DNA from: Hymenobacter setariae
Lineage (GTDB): Bacteria > Bacteroidota > Bacteroidia > Cytophagales > Hymenobacteraceae
Assembly: GCF_007713685.1 (NCBI RefSeq)
Contig: NZ_VMRJ01000006.1
Span: 286,660-350,659 of the forward strand
Length of the DNA stretch: 64,000 nt
Direction: 5' to 3'
The position numbers and the translations under genes were made by a program. This document shows, piece by piece, positions 55,667 to 62,144 of the stretch; positions within the stretch are counted from its first letter, which is position 1; the number at the start of each line of letters is the position of its first letter. The notes under the pieces were generated by a model. That model ran no database searches, was not told the DNA's origin, and was given only the letters and a program-made list of their open reading frames with translations.

Positions 55667-56855
55667 GCCCAATGAAATGGCGTCATTATCAACAATGGTT
55701 GAAACGACGGCCAGTAGACGTCACAAGCTAAGAGCTATTGAGGACCACTTAGCCCAAGCCTATCGCTTCCGCTATAATGTCGTCAAGGACGTTGTAGAGT
55801 GGGGACGGCTGAGCGAATCGCAAACGTTCTGCGTGCTGGATTCTTATCATCTCAATAGTCTAGTCCGCGAGTTGGAGCATGCCGGGCATGTGATAGGTGC
55901 TGACAGATTGTTGCGCTTATTGCAATCTGACTTTGTTCCAAGGGTAGACCCAATTCAAATCTACTTCGAGAGCTTACCATCAATAGCAGGTTTAAAAGCA
56001 ATTGCAGCGCTAGCTAATACTGTAACAGTAGAAGACCCAGAAGAGTGGGAAGCTTTCCTTACTAAGTGGCTTGTAGCCTGTGTAGCAAATGTGTTGGCAC
56101 TAGATGGCTGTCAAAACCATACTTGCCTAGTACTAATTGGCGGACAAGGCCTGTATAAGACTACATGGCTGAATCTGCTTTGCCCGCCAAGCCTATCAGC
56201 ACAATACTTGTTTACGGGCAAGATTGATCCAGATAACAAGGATACCTTAAGTCTATTGGCAGAGAACTTCTTGCTCAATATAGATGACCAATTGGCTGTA
56301 CTCACTGGGCGTAGTAGTGATGCGTTGAAAACGCTTATTACTTTACCGGCTATCAAGGTGCGGCGGCCTTATGCTCCTTTATTTACTCATTTGCCAAGAC
56401 GAGCCTCATTTATGGCTAGCGTTAATGAAAGCGGGTTTTTGACCGATTCTACGGGGTCAAGACGATTTCTGCCCGTTCACGCTCAGCAAATAGATATCAA
56501 AGCAGCTAAAAGTGCTGACATGGACAAAGTATGGGCCGAAGCTCACACGCTGTTTAGGCAAGGGTACCGGTACTGGTTCAATGCCGAGGAGATAGAGGTG
56601 CTGAATGCCCGTAATGATGCCTTTCGTCATACTACCATTGAGTATGAAGTGGTCGCGAAATATCTTACGCCAGGAAGTACACAGGTCACTTTGGCTGAGC
56701 TAAAAAGCGAGCTGCAAAGGCGTAGTGGACTGGCGGTGCTAGCAGATAGCAAGCTTGGTGCTGCTTTAAAGCAGCAGCAGTTCAGTATTGCACACCCTCG
56801 AACTGTAGGTACTGGCACTGCCCGCCCTCGCTTTTATGGTGTGCAATGGCGCTAG
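55644..56855 (+). CDS. VirE-like (virulence-associated E) helicase of a mobile element
   Basis: A 403-residue P-loop protein of the VirE family found in phage satellites and integrative elements. After an N-terminal helical part come FLTKWLVACVANVLALDGCQ, Walker A GGQGLYKT (166-173), a Walker B-like FLLNIDDQ, and SFMASVNESGFLTDSTGSRR FLPV, the family's conserved sensor region. The expected role is ATP-driven replication initiation of the excised element. The primase-polymerase part usually fused or encoded upstream is not visible, so this is a short form. One of the window's only two GATC sites is inside it (56226). Confidence 0.83.
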   Translation: MMRPMDTKPNEMASLSTMVETTASRRHKLRAIEDHLAQAYRFRYNVVKDVVEWGRLSESQTFCVLDSYHLNSLVRELEHAGHVIGADRLLRLLQSDFVPRVDPIQIYFESLPSIAGLKAIAALANTVTVEDPEEWEAFLTKWLVACVANVLALDGCQNHTCLVLIGGQGLYKTTWLNLLCPPSLSAQYLFTGKIDPDNKDTLSLLAENFLLNIDDQLAVLTGRSSDALKTLITLPAIKVRRPYAPLFTHLPRRASFMASVNESGFLTDSTGSRRFLPVHAQQIDIKAAKSADMDKVWAEAHTLFRQGYRYWFNAEEIEVLNARNDAFRHTTIEYEVVAKYLTPGSTQVTLAELKSELQRRSGLAVLADSKLGAALKQQQFSIAHPRTVGTGTARPRFYGVQWR

Positions 56856-56897
56856 TCGCTTTGTGGCCTTCAGGTGATAGTTCTACCACTATCTGGC

Positions 56898-57035
56898 TGT
56901 GCCACTCGTGCCATCTCAAAAGATTGGACGAACTGTGGCACGAGTGGCACATGTGCTTTGCCTTGAAAGTAGCTCAAAACGTTTTCCCAATCGTTTCCTC
57001 AAGTTCGTTTTGAGCGTTTGTGAACGCTCAAAACG
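56898..57035. other. Origin- or oriT-like non-coding segment with two inverted repeats
   Basis: Arms 56898-56913 and 56936-56951 are a perfect 16-bp inverted repeat, each arm holding two GTGCCA units 3 nt apart. Arms 57006-57018 and 57023-57035 are a second perfect 13-bp repeat built on CTCAAAACG, and a third CTCAAAACG lies at 56973-56981. The segment follows the helicase gene, the usual location of replication or transfer origins in such elements. Function not proved. Confidence 0.45.
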
Positions 57036-57062
57036 GTTAAAATCAACCTTTTTCTTATCACC

Positions 57063-57776
57063 ATGGCTTATTTAGAACTACAGTGCATTCAGTGCGGCGA
57101 ACAGATGGAAGGCCGCGCTAACAAGAAGTTTTGTTCAGCAGCTTGTCGAGCTCAACATTTCCGAGACAATCAAGATTCGGCAAACAACTATAATGATAGC
57201 GTTCAGCCATCCACGCCTGACATAGAACAGCCAGGATTGCCAGGAACACCAGCTTTCTTGAACGTTCAGCAAACGCAACCTTATGCAGAAGTTGTGCAGT
57301 GCCAAAGTCAGCAGTACCAAACTCCTCAATACCAAAGTCGGCAGTATCAAAGTGAAGTGGCTACTGGAAATTGGGATTGGGCTGTTCAGTTTATGCAAGA
57401 GCAGGATGCCAATAGGGAGCGCGAAAAAATTGCTGATATGCATAGGCTCTACAGCAATCTCGTTGTGAAATGTTTGAAAGTAGATGGCACTACTCTTGAC
57501 GACAATAACATTCAGACTTGGATTAATGAACTTGACTATGTAAGCAGTAGATACCGTACTAATCCTGCTTTGAGCCAAGCTGGAAACCAAGCACACGAAC
57601 GGCTAGAAGACTTATACTGGTTAATAGACAAGTTTCGTAGATTATTGGAACAATGGAAGGAGCAGCCAATCCTCTTACCCAGTAAATCTTATTATCCGCC
57701 TAACAAAGCTAAGCCGGTGCTATTCGAGCTATCCTCAAAGCGTAGAAATCGATTTCGTTCTCATCTGCTTCCATAA
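57063..57776 (+). CDS. Zinc-ribbon protein of the island, function unknown
   Basis: A 237-residue protein. Cys8, Cys11, Cys24 and Cys28 (CIQC and CSAAC) form a compact zinc-binding site at the N-terminus, followed by a polar Gln/Pro/Asn-rich linker with QSQQYQTPQYQSRQYQS repeats (~80-100). A helical, charged domain takes up the rest. The pattern suggests a DNA-binding or recruiting protein. The gene's stop codon lies inside the left arm of a 36-bp inverted repeat. No family recognised. Confidence 0.6.
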   Translation: MAYLELQCIQCGEQMEGRANKKFCSAACRAQHFRDNQDSANNYNDSVQPSTPDIEQPGLPGTPAFLNVQQTQPYAEVVQCQSQQYQTPQYQSRQYQSEVATGNWDWAVQFMQEQDANREREKIADMHRLYSNLVVKCLKVDGTTLDDNNIQTWINELDYVSSRYRTNPALSQAGNQAHERLEDLYWLIDKFRRLLEQWKEQPILLPSKSYYPPNKAKPVLFELSSKRRNRFRSHLLP

Positions 57777-57852
57777 ATTATAAGGTGGTAGCCAAGTAGT
57801 ATTCTCAGCTAAGAGCAATATTACTTGGCTACCACCTTATAATTTATGGAAG
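57768..57852. repeat. Long inverted repeat at the mobile/RM module border
   Basis: Arms 57768-57803 and 57817-57852 match at 35 of 36 positions, with a 13-nt loop. The left arm includes the last codons and the stop of the zinc-ribbon gene. There is no T run. It may be a very strong terminator or the scar of a recombination between the two modules. Confidence 0.8.
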
Positions 57853-58030
57853 TAGGTAGATAAAGTATGAAACAACTTATGCAGGGAGGGTTACTTAACA
57901 AATCGCACAGACTGTCAATCCCTTATAGCCTTCATTCTCTGTCTTTCTGACTCTTGTGCTGTGCTGTATCCTTGGTCGTTTTACCTTCGTGTTACTTCTA
58001 TGGCTACGGCCTATTTTATTTCTGAGATTA

Positions 58031-59704
58031 ATGCTCTTTCCTGTAGATAACCAACAATTTTTTCGGGAGCTGGACCGCCGGCTCTGGAATTCGGCCGACC
58101 AGCTGCGCTCTAACCTTGATGCGGCGGTGTACAAGCATATTGTGCTGGGGCTGGTGTTTCTCAAGTATGTATCGGACTCGTTTGAGGACCGCCGTAAGGA
58201 GTTGAAGCAACAGTTTCAGGACCCGGAGAATGACTACTACCTAGGTGGTGATGCCGACCTGCTGACTACTGAGTTGGAGGTGCGCGACTACTACACGGAG
58301 AAGAATATTTTCTGGGTGCCGGCGCGAGCACGCTGGAGGTTTCTGCGCGAGAATGCCAAGGTGGCACCGGGGGAGAAAATAACGCTGCCCGATGAGACGG
58401 TAGAGACGTTTAAGGGTCTGGATATTTTGTTGGACCGAGCGATGCAGGCGATTGAGGATGACAACCCGCGCTTGAAGAACGTGCTGACTAAGGACTTTGC
58501 CCGCTTGCAGCTGGATCCCGATAAGCTGGGGCGGTTGCTGGATTTGGTGGCGGGGATACCTTTTGACCACAACGAGCTGAAGGCTAAGGATATTCTGGGG
58601 CACGTATATGAGTTCTTCCTAGGTGAGTTTGCCAGCGCGGAGGGCAAGCAGGGCGGGCAATTTTATACGCCGCACTCGGTGGTGACGCTGATAGTGGAGC
58701 TACTAGAGCCGTACTCGGGGCGAGTTTATGACCCGTGCTGCGGCTCGGGAGGCTTCTTTGTGCAGAGCGAGAAGTTTATTGAGGAGCACTCGGACAACCA
58801 GACCTTCAACCACAAGGAGCGACATAAAGCGGTGGAGGCCCGCAAGCGGCAGATTTCGGTGTATGGACAGGAAAGCAACCCCACTACCTGGCGGCTGGCC
58901 CAGATGAACCTCGTGATTCGCAACATCGAGGCCGACATCAAGCTGGGGGATACACTGCTGCAAGACGGTTTCCCAGATTTAAAGGCCGACTTTGTGATGG
59001 CCAACCCGCCCTTCAATCTGAAGGACTGGGGGGGCGAGACCATCCGCGACGACCGGCGCTGGGAATACGCAGTGCCGCCGGCGGCCAATGCCAACTTTGC
59101 CTGGATGCAGCACATGCTGTATCACCTGGCCCCGACCGGACGCATGGGGTTGCTGCTTAGCAACGGCTCCATGTCGTCGAATACCAACACGGAGGGAGAG
59201 ATTCGGCGGGCCATAGTAGAGGCTGACCAGGTGGAGTGCATGGTAGCGCTCCCCGGCCAGCTCTTTACTAATACACAGATACCAGCCTGCATCTGGGTGC
59301 TGAGCAAGAGCAAAGCGGCCCGCGACGGGCGCCGCGACCGGCGCGGCGAAACTTTATTTATTGATGCCCGTGAGGTGGGCTACATGAAGGACCGGGTGCT
59401 GCGCGACTTTACCAAGGCAGACATTGAGCGGTTGGCTGAGACCTTCCACAACTGGCAGCGTGGCACCGGCTACGAAGATTTGCCCGGCTTCTGTAAAAGC
59501 GCGACCCTGGCCGACATTGCCGCCCACGACTACGTGCTGACGCCCGGTCGCTACGTGGGGGCCGAAGCTAAGGAGCGCCAGGGTGAGGCGTATGAAGTGG
59601 TTATGCCGCAGCTAGTAGCCCGGCTGCGGGAGCAGTTTGCGGAGAGTGCACGGCTGCAAGGAGTTATTGAGGAAAACTTAGTTGGGTTAGGATATAATGA
59701 GTAA
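58031..59704 (+). CDS. hsdM: Type I restriction-modification methyltransferase subunit
   Basis: ATG 58031 gives the standard start MLFPVDNQQFFRELDRRLWN; the longer frame to 57956 adds a hydrophobic stretch with no family match. The 557-residue N6-adenine methylase has the N-terminal helical HsdM_N region, then FYTPHSVVTLIVELL, DPCCGSGGFF (SAM binding, residue ~234 on) and ANPPFNLKDWGG (catalytic NPPF, ~325). With HsdS it modifies the host's recognition sites. Its stop overlaps the hsdS start by 8 nt. One of the window's two GATC sites is here (58514). Confidence 0.96.
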   Translation: MLFPVDNQQFFRELDRRLWNSADQLRSNLDAAVYKHIVLGLVFLKYVSDSFEDRRKELKQQFQDPENDYYLGGDADLLTTELEVRDYYTEKNIFWVPARARWRFLRENAKVAPGEKITLPDETVETFKGLDILLDRAMQAIEDDNPRLKNVLTKDFARLQLDPDKLGRLLDLVAGIPFDHNELKAKDILGHVYEFFLGEFASAEGKQGGQFYTPHSVVTLIVELLEPYSGRVYDPCCGSGGFFVQSEKFIEEHSDNQTFNHKERHKAVEARKRQISVYGQESNPTTWRLAQMNLVIRNIEADIKLGDTLLQDGFPDLKADFVMANPPFNLKDWGGETIRDDRRWEYAVPPAANANFAWMQHMLYHLAPTGRMGLLLSNGSMSSNTNTEGEIRRAIVEADQVECMVALPGQLFTNTQIPACIWVLSKSKAARDGRRDRRGETLFIDAREVGYMKDRVLRDFTKADIERLAETFHNWQRGTGYEDLPGFCKSATLADIAAHDYVLTPGRYVGAEAKERQGEAYEVVMPQLVARLREQFAESARLQGVIEENLVGLGYNE

Positions 59705-61073
59705 GTCACTATTTGTTCTTCAAAATGATTGGGAAGTCACCACACTTGCAGAAGCTTGTAATCGTGGTGGTGGAGAGATTCAGACTGGCCCTTTTGGCAG
59801 CCAACTACACGCGTCTGATTACGTTTTGGATGGTATTCCATCAATCATGCCTCAAAATATAGGCGACAACCGCATTAATGAACAAGGAATTGCTAGGATT
59901 ACATCAGAGGATGCGTATCGTCTAAGCCGTTACTTAGTCCGAGAGGGCGATATAGTATATAGTCGCCGGGGTGATGTCGAACGAAAAGCTCTCGTAAGAA
60001 GCCATGAAGACGGCTGGCTATGCGGAACAGGTTGTTTGCGAGTTCGATTCGGCAACGAAACTTCTATAAATCCACTGTACGCCTCTTTCTATTTGTCGCA
60101 TCCCGATGTACGGAAATGGATTGTACAGCACGCGCATGGAGCAACAATGCCCAACCTAAATACTTCAATCTTAGGTGCGCTTCCTTTTGTTATTCCTTCC
60201 GCTGACGAACAACACCACATTGCCCACATCCTAGGCACGCTAGACGACAAAATCGAGCTGAGCCGCCAGCTGAACGCCACGCTGGAACAGCTGGCGCGCG
60301 CGATTTTTCAGTCGTGGTTCGTGGATTTTGACCCGGTACGGGCCAAAGCCAGCGGCGAATCGGATGAAAGCATCTGTCGCCGCCTTGGCCTCACCCCGGA
60401 GCTACTGGCGCTGTTTCCGGCGGCGTTGGAGGATTCGGTGATGGGGGAAATTCCGGTGGGGTGGAAAATAAATGCTGTCGACGAATTAGCAAACCGGGTT
60501 GCAATGGGCCCTTTTGGCTCCTCAATAAAGGTTTCAACCTTTGTGCCGGAGGGAGTACCTGTAATTAGCGGCCAGCATCTTCGCACATTTATGCTCGAAG
60601 ACAGTACTTTCAACTTTGTAACAGAGGAGCATGCTCAACAGCTTAATAAAGCAGCTGTACAAAGGGGTGATATTGTCTTTACTCATGCAGGGAATATTGG
60701 TCAGGTCGCGCTAATTCCGAATAATTCGCAATATGACCGATACATTCTCTCACAACGCCAATTTTTTCTTCGACCTAACCCCTTGCTAACGTCAGGCAAC
60801 TACTTGACTTATCATTTTAGCTCAGCCTTAGGACAGCATCAATTATTAGCCAATGCCTCTTCATCGGGTGTTCCTTCAATTGCCCGTCCAGTCTCTTACC
60901 TGCGCTCAATCAAAGTGCTATCGCCCTCCAAAAGTATTCTTGACAAATTCGATAAGGTTATCGCGCCAATTCACTCCTCAATTGAAACTAGCCGTTCTGA
61001 AGCTAAAACCCTAGTCGCCCTACGCGACGAACTCCTACCCAAACTCTTATCCGGCGACCTCCGCCTGAAATAA
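59697..61073 (+). CDS. hsdS: Type I restriction-modification specificity subunit
   Basis: A 458-residue HsdS with two target-recognition domains (about 1-175 and 250-425), each followed by a conserved helical spacer: HHIAHILGTLDDKIELSRQL in the middle and ALRDELLPKLLSGDLRLK at the end. Motifs TGPFGSQL and MGPFGSSI open the two half-sites. It directs methylation and cleavage to a bipartite DNA sequence that cannot be predicted from sequence alone. The recognition domains are much more A+T-rich than the central spacer, a mark of domain exchange. Confidence 0.95.
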   Translation: MSKSLFVLQNDWEVTTLAEACNRGGGEIQTGPFGSQLHASDYVLDGIPSIMPQNIGDNRINEQGIARITSEDAYRLSRYLVREGDIVYSRRGDVERKALVRSHEDGWLCGTGCLRVRFGNETSINPLYASFYLSHPDVRKWIVQHAHGATMPNLNTSILGALPFVIPSADEQHHIAHILGTLDDKIELSRQLNATLEQLARAIFQSWFVDFDPVRAKASGESDESICRRLGLTPELLALFPAALEDSVMGEIPVGWKINAVDELANRVAMGPFGSSIKVSTFVPEGVPVISGQHLRTFMLEDSTFNFVTEEHAQQLNKAAVQRGDIVFTHAGNIGQVALIPNNSQYDRYILSQRQFFLRPNPLLTSGNYLTYHFSSALGQHQLLANASSSGVPSIARPVSYLRSIKVLSPSKSILDKFDKVIAPIHSSIETSRSEAKTLVALRDELLPKLLSGDLRLK

Positions 61074-61079
61074 CACCGG

Positions 61080-62135
61080 ATGAAGCGGCTGATACGCGAG
61101 TTTGAGGAGCAGGTGCGGGCTGATTTAACGGCCGATGGCGACGTGCAAATTGGCGGCGTAAAAATGAGCCCATTGGCTATTTTGGACCCTGGCTCCGAAA
61201 CCTACGACGCAGAATACCTGCGCTGGCGCGACGAGGAGTGGTTGCCCAGCCGCTTTGAGCGGCGGGATAGCATCCTGGCGCTGGTGCCCGACAACCGGGC
61301 GCGCTTTACCGACCTGAGTAATGCCCTGAAACGGCAGGTGGTCCTGCCTTTTGTAGGCGCGGGCATGTCGTTATCGTCAGGGATGAAAACCTGGGGACGC
61401 TTTCTGCACGATTTGCGGGAAGCCGGCTCGTGCCCCGAGGCTGACCTCCACGCTCTGCTAACCGGCTCCACGCCCAACTACGAAGCTGCCGCAGACCTAG
61501 TGCATTCCAGCATGAGCCGTAAGTTGTTTTTGAATCGCATGAACACGCGCTTTCAAGTAGCGGCTGAGCAGGTAGCTGGCCCGGTGCGCTTGCTGCCCCA
61601 CTTATTTGCCCAACGGGTATTTACCACCAACTTCGACCATGTGCTCGAGCACGTGTATACCGAGGAAGGAATGCCCTTTGAGTTTGTGTTGCGCGGCAAC
61701 CAATATCTAGAACGAGCCGCCCAGACCTACGACCGCACCCGCCCGTCTCTGTTAAAGCTACACGGAGACGAGCAAGCCCCCAGCCAACGTGTGTTTACGC
61801 GGGAAGAATACGACCGTGCTTATGCTGATGAAAGCTTTTTGCGGCGTGAGTTGGGACGAGCAGTTAGTGGCACTGACAGCTTGTTGTTTCTAGGGTGTAG
61901 CTTGACTTCAGACCGGACAATGGCCGTGCTGCGCGCTGTGGCGCAGGCCGATGCGGGTGAGCCCGAACACTACGCCTTTTTGCCTTATGATGCCAATACC
62001 CATCAAGTCCGCGAAAACTTCCTGGCCGACCACGGCATCTACCCCATTTGGTATGACGCCCCTACCCCTGCTGACCACGACGAGGCCATAGAAGCCCTGT
62101 TGGTGGGCTTACTACGCGAACAGCGTAAATTATAA
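61080..62135 (+). CDS. SIR2-like domain protein embedded in a type I RM operon
   Basis: A 351-residue protein with the SIR2 (SIR2_2) NAD-binding fold: VLPFVGAGMSLSS (GAGMS at 93-97), VFTTNFDHVLEHVY (TTNFD at 182-186), SLLKLHGDEQAP (LHGD, 227-230) and LLFLGCSLTSDRT (270-280). These are the motifs of bacterial defence-associated sirtuin NADases, not of deacetylases. Residues 1-80 are a separate charged region. It starts 6 nt after hsdS and ends 9 nt before hsdR, so it is part of the operon. The likely role is NAD+ depletion on phage sensing or when the RM system fails (inference). Confidence 0.85.
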   Translation: MKRLIREFEEQVRADLTADGDVQIGGVKMSPLAILDPGSETYDAEYLRWRDEEWLPSRFERRDSILALVPDNRARFTDLSNALKRQVVLPFVGAGMSLSSGMKTWGRFLHDLREAGSCPEADLHALLTGSTPNYEAAADLVHSSMSRKLFLNRMNTRFQVAAEQVAGPVRLLPHLFAQRVFTTNFDHVLEHVYTEEGMPFEFVLRGNQYLERAAQTYDRTRPSLLKLHGDEQAPSQRVFTREEYDRAYADESFLRRELGRAVSGTDSLLFLGCSLTSDRTMAVLRAVAQADAGEPEHYAFLPYDANTHQVRENFLADHGIYPIWYDAPTPADHDEAIEALLVGLLREQRKL

Positions 62136-62144
62136 TTCTCTGCC

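Noticed and set aside
57135-57596. 153-codon minus-strand frame opposite the zinc-ribbon gene
   Set aside because: The plus strand has an ordered CxxC/CxxxC site and a longer frame; the minus frame has no recognisable content.
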